Source of the DNA: Brevundimonas sp. SGAir0440 | GTDB lineage: Bacteria; Pseudomonadota; Alphaproteobacteria; Caulobacterales; Caulobacteraceae | Length of the DNA: 64,000 bases | Direction: 5' to 3' | NCBI RefSeq assembly: GCF_005484585.1 | Contig: NZ_CP039435.1 | Span: 186,001-250,000, forward strand | In this document: positions 20,154 through 27,980 of the stretch, piece by piece | How the letters are laid out: every line of letters begins with the position of its first letter | How positions within the stretch are numbered: position 1 is the first letter of the stretch | Notes under the pieces: model-generated | What the model was told of the DNA's origin: nothing | Database searches by the model: none | The model's input: the letters and a program-made list of their open reading frames with translations, nothing else | Position numbers and translations under genes: made by a program

Positions 20154-20578
20154 CAATAGTCGCCCACATGGATGACCGCCGACCGCCGAATGACGGACGG
20201 TGGACGCGGCAGCATCCCGCCCAGCGCCATGATCAGACTGTCGCTCGCGTCATAAACCACGACGACCCGCAGCCGCCCGGCGTCCTCCCTCACCTCGATG
20301 GTCGTGTGATCGGGGTTCAGCGCCACGCCCCGCACCGCCTCGCTGACCTCGCGCCGCGCCAGACCGTCGCGCTCGGCCGCGTCCAGTCCCCCGATCGCCG
20401 CCCTGGCCCCCTCCGACGCCAGCGCCTGAACCGACTGGGCCATCAGAAACCAGCCGCCATAGACGACGATGCCGATCAGCAGCAGGACCAGGATCGGCCC
20501 CACCAACGCAAACTCCACCGCCGCCACGCCCTCGCGCCCGCGTCGCCTAGCTGAAGGACCGTGTCCGAACGTCCGCAT
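20153..20578 (-). CDS. tadE: TadE-like pseudopilin
   Basis: Minor pilin-like protein of 141 residues. The basic leader RRRGREG is followed by VAAVEFALVGPILVLLLIGI, which is the TadE signature: Glu at the fifth position of the hydrophobic helix and a leader-peptidase-type glycine just before it. A GAGG ribosome site precedes the ATG. It is translationally coupled to tadG. In Caulobacter relatives such pairs contribute to the adhesive Flp/Tad pilus, which would match the adhesion genes further right, although those are chaperone-usher fimbriae. Confidence 0.87.
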   Translation of the reverse strand: MRTFGHGPSARRRGREGVAAVEFALVGPILVLLLIGIVVYGGWFLMAQSVQALASEGARAAIGGLDAAERDGLARREVSEAVRGVALNPDHTTIEVREDAGRLRVVVVYDASDSLIMALGGMLPRPPSVIRRSAVIHVGDY

Positions 20579-20872
20579 GCCAACCTCACGATTGCTCGTT
20601 TGGGTTGTATATCAGGCGCGGTTAAGGGTTCGTGTGGCCGGTGCCATCGCCATTATACAGTTTAGCGTAGGTACAATCGCGCGAGCACCTAGGCATCTGC
20701 TCGGCTCCAATAGCGAGCCGGGAGATCGAGACGAAAATTGGAGCGGCTCTGAAGGTGTAGCGCTGTCGGCCCTTGCGTCGCGGACCGACCGACGATTCCA
20801 CGCAATGGTACGCCAACATGGAACCTAGGTCTTCGCCCGGATCGCGCCGGCAGAGAGCCCGATGTTTCCTAT

Positions 20873-21580
20873 CTAAAGACCCGCGAAGTCGACGGCCTTG
20901 GCGAACAACTCGCCACGACTGCTGACGTCCAACTTGCGATAGGCATGCTTGATGTGTGTGCGCAGTGTCTCGATGGAGATGTCCTGCTTCTGAGCAATAC
21001 GCCCCGTCTCCATCCCCGCCAACATCATCGTCACGATGTGTTTTTCGCAGGGTGTCAGATGGTGGATCTGGAGCATTGCTTCATACGAAACACGGTCCGC
21101 CATTCGGTGTGCGGCAAACCCAATACTGTCGTCGTCGCCAGGTATCAGTTGTTGACAGCGCAACAGCCATTGTCGGTCGGCATCCGTCGATGTGACAGCA
21201 TAGATCGCTCGGCCGGGCACAGCGTCTTTCAAAAGCCGAGCCAGCGCCGCAGCCGTCTGTGCACTGTCGGAGACAAGATGGTCGTCAATGACCCGAAAAA
21301 CGCCGGCGTCGTTCAACATGCGGTAAGCGGCTTCGTTCGCCCAACCGATGCGTCCCGATCGTGAAAGCAACATCCTGGCGCGGGGGTCGATATTGACCCA
21401 CGCCGCGATAGCCCGAGACCAGGGCGGTATGCGCTCGGCGTCATTATCGAAGTTCAGGTTCGCCTGTCGTGGATCGCAGTCGCCGATTTCACTCCCGACA
21501 GCAAGAAAGCCCGTCACGCCCACAATCATCTCAACCCTCCCTCGTGGCTGGGCCTCGATGCTCGACACGTAAACAGCCAT
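20873..21580 (-). CDS. LuxR-type regulator with PAS-like sensor half (first of two)
   Basis: Transcription factor of 235 residues. The N-terminal half has a PAS-like stretch (RARMLLSRSGRIGWANEAAY at about 67-86). The C-terminal LuxR helix-turn-helix is LTPCEKHIVTMMLAGMETGR then IAQKQDISIETLRTHIKHAY. It lacks a receiver domain and an obvious autoinducer-binding fold, so the signal is unknown. It is divergent from the first fimbrial operon across a 339-base gap holding a perfect palindrome, which makes that operon the likely target. A related protein is encoded at 27050-27721, at the other end of the operon. The 294 bases downstream, to tadE, contain no supported gene. Confidence 0.85.
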   Translation of the reverse strand: MAVYVSSIEAQPRGRVEMIVGVTGFLAVGSEIGDCDPRQANLNFDNDAERIPPWSRAIAAWVNIDPRARMLLSRSGRIGWANEAAYRMLNDAGVFRVIDDHLVSDSAQTAAALARLLKDAVPGRAIYAVTSTDADRQWLLRCQQLIPGDDDSIGFAAHRMADRVSYEAMLQIHHLTPCEKHIVTMMLAGMETGRIAQKQDISIETLRTHIKHAYRKLDVSSRGELFAKAVDFAGL

Positions 21581-21919
21581 TCCAAGCGTCGAGCGTTCTC
21601 AGGCGCAGTTCACCACACCGTCCTATCCACAGACCGGGTCAATTGACATACCCGAGTTAGGGGAGTGGCGACCGTCGAAGCCGATCCAACTCAATACCGC
21701 CCGCCAAGCAGTATCGGGCTATCCAGCGAACACGCTGGCGCATCCTTAAGGTGTGTCCTTGCACCATCAATATTGATGCACACATCGACTAGACAATCAT
21801 CGATAGTGTCTTTGACGATGCGACGCCGCCTCCAGCGGTGAATAGATGATGACACCACGACATTGTGGCGCCCACCCAGTTCCATTGGGCGGGAAGATAT
21901 TGAAAAGCTGGAGGATATT
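21581..21919. promoter_or_regulatory. Divergent control region, LuxR gene / fimbrial operon 1
   Basis: Noncoding 339 bases with lower GC than its surroundings. It holds a perfect 14-base palindrome, CATCAATATTGATG, at 21765-21778, and a TTGACA at 21643 without a good -10 partner. A GGAGG ribosome site precedes the pilin start at 21920. It probably carries the promoters of both genes and a regulator-binding site. Confidence 0.55.
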
Positions 21920-22510
21920 ATGCGGACCTATACTATTGCGGCGGCGACTGCCGTCGCGGCCCTGCTGGCGATGCCGGCTGTGTCGAGCGCACAGACCAAT
22001 GTGACCGTCTCGACCACCGTGACCAACTTCTGCGGCATCGGCTTGGCCAATGTTGCAGGCGGAAACGTCGCGGTCGCCAACGGCGTACGTCAAAAGGTCA
22101 CTACATTGCGGATGTCGTGCAACGCCGCCAGCGGCGCCAAACTGACGTCAAGCGCCGCCAACGGCGACTTTAAGTCGGCGGCAGGCAAGCTGATCAACTA
22201 CGATTGGGATCTGTCCGTGCCGGAAATCCCGAGCCTGGGCTTTGCGGCCAACGACACCTATCCCGGCGAACCTGCCCAAGTCACCAACTCCGGCGGCTAT
22301 AGCCAGAAGCTGGCTGACGGCGTCTTTGCCGATCTGTTCCTGAACCTCTGCTACAACGTTCCCGGCGGCAGCGGCGTGGGCGGAACGCAGGGCGATCCGA
22401 GCAACCCCGGCTCTTCAGGTTGCGCTGCCGCCCCCTCGGGTCCAGGCGCCGCCTCGGCTCCGGCCGGAACCTATACGGAAACCTTCACCTTCTCGCTCGA
22501 TCCCGCTTGA
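21920..22510 (+). CDS. Major fimbrial subunit, spore-coat-U-like type (operon 1)
   Basis: Secreted structural subunit of 196 residues. The signal peptide MRTYTIAAATAVAALLAMPA is cleaved after SSAQ. The mature domain has a beta-sandwich pattern with paired cysteines (NFCGIG, MSCNAA, NLCYNV, SGCAAA) and ends AGTYTETFTFSLDPA, the closing strand typical of these subunits. The start at 21920 has a textbook GGAGG site; the longer frame upstream lacks one. It is the first gene of a subunit-chaperone-usher-tip operon, and a strong hairpin right after it should raise its expression over the rest, as expected for the main shaft subunit. Confidence 0.82.
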   Translation: MRTYTIAAATAVAALLAMPAVSSAQTNVTVSTTVTNFCGIGLANVAGGNVAVANGVRQKVTTLRMSCNAASGAKLTSSAANGDFKSAAGKLINYDWDLSVPEIPSLGFAANDTYPGEPAQVTNSGGYSQKLADGVFADLFLNLCYNVPGGSGVGGTQGDPSNPGSSGCAAAPSGPGAASAPAGTYTETFTFSLDPA

Positions 22511-22522
22511 TCGTCGCGAAAT

Positions 22523-22550
22523 GCAGGGGCCGCCCTCGGACGGCCCCTGC
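22523..22550 (+). terminator. Attenuator hairpin between pilin and chaperone (operon 1)
   Basis: Ten-base perfect arms GCAGGGGCCG and CGGCCCCTGC with an 8-base loop, followed by TTCTTCTTC. The broken T run suggests partial termination, so most transcripts stop after the major subunit and a minority continue into chaperone and usher. Confidence 0.65.
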
Positions 22551-22588
22551 TTCTTCTTCAGGGGTCTGACAGCATAAGGGGGGTAACA

Positions 22589-23338
22589 ATGACGCTTCGT
22601 GCACTCGCGACACTGATGGCCGCAACGGCCTTGACGACAGTCTTGATGGCAGGGTCGACGTCACCAGCCGAGGCCATGGACGTCTCGCCCATGATCTCGA
22701 AGGTCACGCCGTCCGGCAGTGGGGCCAGCTATCGGATGACCGTCAGGAACGACAGCGCCACACCGGCGACGGTCGAAATCGAGACTTATCGTATGCAGGT
22801 CGATGCTAACGGCGCGCGGTCTCTAGTCGAAGACGACAAAGACATCACGGTGTTTCCTGTCCAGTCCGTCATCCCGGCCAATCGCGAACAGGTGATCCAA
22901 GTCCGCTACACAGGCGACGCGACCGAAGAGGGCCGCATGTATCTGGTCCGCGCGGCTCAGTTGCCGATCAACATGCAGACAATGCCCGGCGACAGCGGCG
23001 TTGGCGCTGACATCCAGGTCGCTTTCACCATCAATACCTATGTGTTCGTCGCCCCGCCCAGGGCTCGCGCCGAAGTGCAGGTTACTGCGGTGTCACGCCA
23101 GCCGAATGGCGACGTCATCTTGACCGCCCACAACTCAGGGACCGGCTTCGCCTATATCCGTGAGTCCAGGATCATCCTGAAGACAGCGGACGGAAAAATG
23201 CATGAGGTGCCGGCCGCCGAAGTGGATGTCGGAGAGGTCAGTGTGATCGCCGGCGGCGCTACGCGGCAGGTTAAGATACCGGCGGCCCTCGTCGCATCGG
23301 CATCCGGCGACCTCACCGCTTCCATCGTGCTGCTGTGA
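22589..23338 (+). CDS. Periplasmic fimbrial chaperone, PapD-like (operon 1)
   Basis: Chaperone of 249 residues that should hold subunits in the periplasm by donor-strand complementation. The signal peptide MTLRALATLMAATALTTVLM ends near AEAMDVSP. Two Ig-like domains follow: 'MDVSPMISKVTPSGSGASYR' begins the first, VFPVQSVIPANREQVIQVRY is the G1-strand region with its alternating hydrophobics, and VAFTINTYVFVAPPRARAEV leads into the second. It has a GGGGGG ribosome site and lies 10 bases before the usher gene. Confidence 0.88.
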   Translation: MTLRALATLMAATALTTVLMAGSTSPAEAMDVSPMISKVTPSGSGASYRMTVRNDSATPATVEIETYRMQVDANGARSLVEDDKDITVFPVQSVIPANREQVIQVRYTGDATEEGRMYLVRAAQLPINMQTMPGDSGVGADIQVAFTINTYVFVAPPRARAEVQVTAVSRQPNGDVILTAHNSGTGFAYIRESRIILKTADGKMHEVPAAEVDVGEVSVIAGGATRQVKIPAALVASASGDLTASIVLL

Positions 23339-23347
23339 GGGCCGGCG

Positions 23348-25936
23348 ATGGCCCGCAAGTCCCTCAAGGGCGGGCGGTCCGGAGCGCGAACCGCTTTTCG
23401 CCGCATCGGGGCCGTCGCCTGCATGGGAGGCGGGTTGGCGAGCGTGGCGCATGCCGCACCCGTCGTGCTGACCGATGAGGTCATGCGCACGGCCCCACCG
23501 GACTATTCCGCCGTCGTAGCCATCGATCGAGGCGAAAGCGACAGCCCCGTCGGCGAAGCTTCGCCGCCCATTCAGGACCAGTCTCCCTCGGTCAGGCCGT
23601 CCTCGGTTTTTACGCCGATCCAGGGACCGCTAACGCTCGATGGCAAATATCTTGGCGACATCAGCGGCTCGGTCGACGCCCAGGGCCAGGGATTGGTGGA
23701 TGCGACAGCCCTGTTGGACTTGTTGAAGCCTCAGATCGGGCCCGAACTCTTCACCGTTCTGACAGGCCGGATCGCGACACAGACCAAGGTCAATATGGCG
23801 GACCTTGTCAGCGACACCTTCTCTTTAACCTTCGATCCTCTTTCCCTGACCTTCGTGGCGACTTCCACGCCGGAAAGCCGAGCGCGTCGCGATGTCGGCT
23901 TCTCCCAAACCCCGGTGATCGACCCTGCCGCCTTCGATCAACCGGCGGACTTTTCGGCCGGCGCGAACATCACCCTGGCCCAACTCTACTCCCACACCGA
24001 CACTCGTTTTTCGCCGCTGCAGGGCGGCGTCGACTTTTTCGCCAACCTCGGCGGGTTTGACGGCGTCACGCTGACCACCGGCGTCGATTACGATGGAAAC
24101 AACGAGCAAGGCCGCTGGCAGCGCCGCGAAATCCGTCTGACCAAGGACATCTTCAACTCCGCTGTACGTTTGACCGCCGGCGAGTTCGCGCCGCCGATCG
24201 ACAGTTTTCAGGGCTCGCAAAGGTTTTTGGGGCTATCGGCCGCACGCGCATATTCAACCATTCGACCATTCCAGAACGTGCGTCCTGCTGGCCGCCGGCA
24301 GTTCATCCTAGACCGTCCGGCCTTGGTCGTCGTCGAGGTCAACGGCGTGGTGGCGGAACGGATCCGTCTGGACGCCGGCCCCTACTCCATTGGCGACTTT
24401 CCCTTCGCGCAGGGCGCCAACACGGTTCGCCTGCTCGTCGAAGACGACAGCGGTCGGCGCGAGATCGCTGTGTTCGACCTGTTCGGCGGCGCCGGGCTGC
24501 TGGATCGCGGCGTGTTGGATTTTGGGGTGTCGGCCGGACTGCTGGAAGAAGGCGGAGATCTACAATACGGCTCGACGCTGGCCGCGAGCGGCTTTGTGCG
24601 CAAGGGCCTGTCCGATGTTCTGACCGTCGGCGTCAACGCTCAGATCGCCGACCGAAAGGGGCAAGCCGGCGCAATAGCGACATGGGGTTCCAAACTGGGT
24701 CTGATCCAGCTGAGCAGCGCCGCCAGCCATAACGGCGACACCGGAAAAAACGGCTACGTCGCCTCTGTCGATTATCTCCTTGAAAGGACTTTGGGCAAGA
24801 ACGCTGAAGCGCGTCTTGTGGCGTCGGCCCAGGCGACCAGCCGCTATTTTCAGAACGCCTTCGACCCGTCCGCCTTCAACAACGAGAAATGGCGCGCCGC
24901 CGCGCGGCTGCTTGTGCGTTTTCGTGACTATTCGATCAGCGGCGGCGTCGCCTTTGTAAAGGGTCGCGAACAAAAAGATCGCACCGATTTCAGCCTGGGC
25001 CTGGGCCGCACTTTCCGTCGTTTCGCGGTCAATCTGGCCTGGCAGCGCGGGTCCACCGAAGATGGCCGCGACGAGGACCGCTTCGGATTGACGCTGACGT
25101 CGCGTTTCGGCGGGCGCTGGAGCACCACCGCGCGCTACGACAGTGACAACGACCTGCGTGAGGTTGGGGTGTCACGCGCATCCTCGGGCCGCCTCAATGA
25201 CTTGAGCGGCGACCTGCGGCTGTCGCAAGATCGAACCAACCAAGCGATCACGGCGGACCTGCGCTACATCAATAATCGGTTCGACGCCGAACTCGTATCG
25301 AACCGGCTGGTTTCGTCCGAGCCCGGCGGGGTCACGCGCCAGGAGTCGCTGTGGCGACTGTCGACGATGATCGGTTACGCCGGCGGCGCCTTTGGCGTGG
25401 GACGTTTGGCGCGCGAGGGCTTCGTCATCGCAACGCCCCACCCTACCCTGTCTCGTTCGCGCATCAAGCTGACGGATTCCAGCGGCTATACGGTCGCGCA
25501 CAGCGGATGGCTGGGGCCGGCTCTGGTCGGGTTGGGTCGCGGCTATGGCGTCAATCGCTACGAGATCGAGGCCGATCCGTTGCCGCAGGGCTATGACCTG
25601 GGCAGCGGCGTCATCAACATCTTCCCTGGCTACGGCAACGGTTATCGCTTCGTGGTGGGTAGCGACGCGTCGCGCACCGCGCGAGGCGTCCTGATGTCCG
25701 CCACTGGGCCGGTCGCTCTGGCCGGCGGCGTCATCCAGGCGGCAGGCGCACCGGCCGATGCCGAGGGCAAGCCCTTCTTCACCAACCGGTCCGGACGGTT
25801 CGTCGCCGATGGCCTGGCTCCGGGCCGCTATCGCTTGGTGATCCAGGGCGCCGTGGTGGGAGAATTCGTCATTCCCGAGAGAGTGGAAGGAACAGTCGAT
25901 GTCGGCGAAATCCGCACGTCTCCGCCGTCGCCGTAG
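23348..25936 (+). CDS. Outer-membrane fimbrial usher (operon 1)
   Basis: Usher of 862 residues that exports and assembles subunits through an outer-membrane pore. After a signal region ending at VAHAAPVVL, an N-terminal domain with LTLDGKYLGDISGSVDAQGQ receives chaperone-subunit complexes. The barrel region follows (RFLGLSAARAYSTIRPFQNV, then RRQFILDRPALVVVEVNGVV near residues 310-340). The C-terminal carboxypeptidase-regulatory-like end FFTNRSGRFVADGLAPGRYR is typical of the alternate or archaic ushers. Its end overlaps the tip gene by 38 bases, so the two are co-translated. It is about the same size as the second usher at 37275-39803, but clearly diverged from it. Confidence 0.9.
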   Translation: MARKSLKGGRSGARTAFRRIGAVACMGGGLASVAHAAPVVLTDEVMRTAPPDYSAVVAIDRGESDSPVGEASPPIQDQSPSVRPSSVFTPIQGPLTLDGKYLGDISGSVDAQGQGLVDATALLDLLKPQIGPELFTVLTGRIATQTKVNMADLVSDTFSLTFDPLSLTFVATSTPESRARRDVGFSQTPVIDPAAFDQPADFSAGANITLAQLYSHTDTRFSPLQGGVDFFANLGGFDGVTLTTGVDYDGNNEQGRWQRREIRLTKDIFNSAVRLTAGEFAPPIDSFQGSQRFLGLSAARAYSTIRPFQNVRPAGRRQFILDRPALVVVEVNGVVAERIRLDAGPYSIGDFPFAQGANTVRLLVEDDSGRREIAVFDLFGGAGLLDRGVLDFGVSAGLLEEGGDLQYGSTLAASGFVRKGLSDVLTVGVNAQIADRKGQAGAIATWGSKLGLIQLSSAASHNGDTGKNGYVASVDYLLERTLGKNAEARLVASAQATSRYFQNAFDPSAFNNEKWRAAARLLVRFRDYSISGGVAFVKGREQKDRTDFSLGLGRTFRRFAVNLAWQRGSTEDGRDEDRFGLTLTSRFGGRWSTTARYDSDNDLREVGVSRASSGRLNDLSGDLRLSQDRTNQAITADLRYINNRFDAELVSNRLVSSEPGGVTRQESLWRLSTMIGYAGGAFGVGRLAREGFVIATPHPTLSRSRIKLTDSSGYTVAHSGWLGPALVGLGRGYGVNRYEIEADPLPQGYDLGSGVINIFPGYGNGYRFVVGSDASRTARGVLMSATGPVALAGGVIQAAGAPADAEGKPFFTNRSGRFVADGLAPGRYRLVIQGAVVGEFVIPERVEGTVDVGEIRTSPPSP

Positions 25937-26873
25937 GCGCAAGACGCACGGTGACCGAAAGATCCGGGTTCCAACCTGGTCTGAAACGCTGACCGTCATC
26001 GTCTCGCTGGTCCTGGCGGCTATCCTGGCCGTGACCGCCTCTAAGGCGAGAGCCTGCGACCTTGCCCTGACCCAGAACCCCAACACTGTCGTCATCAACT
26101 ACAATCCCTTCGCTGCGGGACCGTCGAGCGGCGCCATCGATTTGGGCCTGAAGAACCAGACAGATGAGGCCTGCGAGCTGCGGCTGTCCTTCGTTGACGA
26201 CGGCGGGGCGATTGTTTCCCGGCTGGACCTTGGGGGCGTGGGGGTGCAGTTTCGTCCGCGAGAGGCGTCGGGGCTTCAGACGTCTGACGTCGAGCCTGGA
26301 GTCTTGCGCTACACTCTCGCAGGCAAGGCGACAGGTCAGGCGCAGTTGGACGCCGCCATCGTCGTGGACGCCGTGCCGGACGCAGGAACCTACGCCAGCG
26401 ACCTGAAGCTGCTGGTCAAGGACGCTGATGGGACGGCTTTGCTTGCCCCAATCCCGGTCCGGTTGCAGCTGGTATCCACGCCCCGAGCACAACTGAATCT
26501 GGCTGGCGCCGCCGGAGCCTTTGGTTCGGGTTCCAGTGTGGAGGTGGTCGATTTCGGTGACGCCTCTACCGGCCTGACGCGGCGCATCTTCATCCAGGTC
26601 CGCGCCAACGCACCGTCGGTCATCGCGATCACGTCCGAACATCGCGGCCTGATGCAACGTCAGGGCGATGCGGAGACGGCGTCCAGCGTCGCCTACGCGG
26701 TCGAGCTGGACGGGACGCCGGTCGATTTACAGGCGCCGTGGACCAAGGAGGTCGATCCGCCCCGGACCCTCGCCGGCATATCGCTGCCGATGCTGTTTAC
26801 CTTGGGCAAGATCAAGGATCAGATGGCCGGTCGCTATCAGGATGTGCTCGCCATCGACATATCGCCCCGCTGA
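25899..26873 (+). CDS. Fimbrial tip/adhesin-like subunit (operon 1)
   Basis: A 324-residue exported protein encoded last in the operon, the usual place of the tip subunit. A strongly basic start (RLRRRRRRKTHGDRKIR) precedes a hydrophobic signal segment, LTVIVSLVLAAILAVTASKA, cleaved near RACDLA. The mature part looks like two beta-sandwich domains. The second ends AGRYQDVLAIDISPR, matching the closing strand of the other subunits here. The N-terminal domain is probably the adhesive one. It has the same position and domain layout as the protein at 36343-37278. The receptor or ligand is unknown. Confidence 0.75.
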   Translation: MSAKSARLRRRRRRKTHGDRKIRVPTWSETLTVIVSLVLAAILAVTASKARACDLALTQNPNTVVINYNPFAAGPSSGAIDLGLKNQTDEACELRLSFVDDGGAIVSRLDLGGVGVQFRPREASGLQTSDVEPGVLRYTLAGKATGQAQLDAAIVVDAVPDAGTYASDLKLLVKDADGTALLAPIPVRLQLVSTPRAQLNLAGAAGAFGSGSSVEVVDFGDASTGLTRRIFIQVRANAPSVIAITSEHRGLMQRQGDAETASSVAYAVELDGTPVDLQAPWTKEVDPPRTLAGISLPMLFTLGKIKDQMAGRYQDVLAIDISPR

Positions 26874-27049
26874 CGAGAGATACCCCATCATGGTTAGCCC
26901 ATAGCGGCGATTACGACGCGGCCTTCAAACTGTTAACAAAGTTAATGCGATGAGCCGGCTGTTTTGAGGAGCCGGCACACACAGATCGTAAGCTCGAGGC
27001 CGACAGCTCTATCCGGGTTTTTGACGGCCTGCGGAAAGGGGTGGCGCAA

Positions 27050-27721
27050 ATGTATGAGCAAAAGATTGGGTCGGCGTCGCGAACAGACGGCCGTGCTGTT
27101 TCAGCAATCCTGCAAGGAGAGTTTGGGCAGCGCCGGACGCCAATCAGGTCAAACGGAAATCCGACACCCCTGCCTCGTGCGGACTGCACCGCCTGGTTCG
27201 AACACGACATTCACGCCCGTTTTGTTCTGGATCCTCAGGGCTGCGTGATCCACGCCAACGCCAAGGCCAGAGCCATGATTGCAGCCGGTGTGCTGGGCGC
27301 TGGCGGGGCTTTCATCTGTCCCTCCCATCGCAATCGTGGCGAGTTCGACGCCTTGGCCAACCGTCTGCTGCAAGGACGACAATCCCACGGCCGCCTTCTG
27401 TTTCGCGCAGGCGATGACGCCTGGTGCCTGCTGGATCTGGCGACGGCGCCCGATGCGATTGACCGCATCTTCGCCACGGCGCGCCCGGCCCGTTGCATGG
27501 GCGTGGAGGTTATGGAGCCGCTGCGCGCTATTTTCGGTCTGACCCGGGCTGAACTCCTGGTCCTATCCCATCTGACCCAAGGCGAGGCGCCAAAGGACAT
27601 CAGCCGAAAGATGGATATGTCGATCCACACTGTCCGCGCCCACCTGCGCGCCATCTGCATGCGCATGGGCGTCAAAGGCATTACCGGCGCCCTGAGATTG
27701 AGCTTTCAACTCATAAACTGA
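27050..27721 (+). CDS. LuxR-type regulator with PAS-like sensor half (second of two)
   Basis: Transcription factor of 223 residues. The N-terminal half has the same PAS-like layout as the regulator at 20873-21580 (HARFVLDPQGCVIHANAKAR), and the C-terminal LuxR domain reads LTRAELLVLSHLTQGEAPKD then ISRKMDMSIHTVRAHLRAIC. I preferred the ATG at 27050 because the GGAAAGGGG ribosome site lies about 8 bases upstream; a GTG at 27041 is also possible. It lies 176 bases past the tip gene and is co-directional, so it may be part of, or regulated with, the fimbrial operon. Confidence 0.85.
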   Translation: MYEQKIGSASRTDGRAVSAILQGEFGQRRTPIRSNGNPTPLPRADCTAWFEHDIHARFVLDPQGCVIHANAKARAMIAAGVLGAGGAFICPSHRNRGEFDALANRLLQGRQSHGRLLFRAGDDAWCLLDLATAPDAIDRIFATARPARCMGVEVMEPLRAIFGLTRAELLVLSHLTQGEAPKDISRKMDMSIHTVRAHLRAICMRMGVKGITGALRLSFQLIN

Positions 27722-27980
27722 CGCTCGTTTCGCAAAGCCATCAGAAACGTCCGCCGCACGCCTCCAAGGTCTTCCATCAAGACAAACGCTGAGCTGGGCC
27801 ACACGCCGTCGGCGGCGCGGTTTGCGGAATCCGGTGACGTGCTGGATGCTGATTAGACCATCCGAGCCGAGCGCCGACTTTCAACAAAGGTTCAAAATAA
27901 CTGTCACCACGCGTCCATGAACACTGAAACGTGGTCAATCGCGTGCTGCCTCAAGTCTCATGTTACGATCGCCTCAAGCT

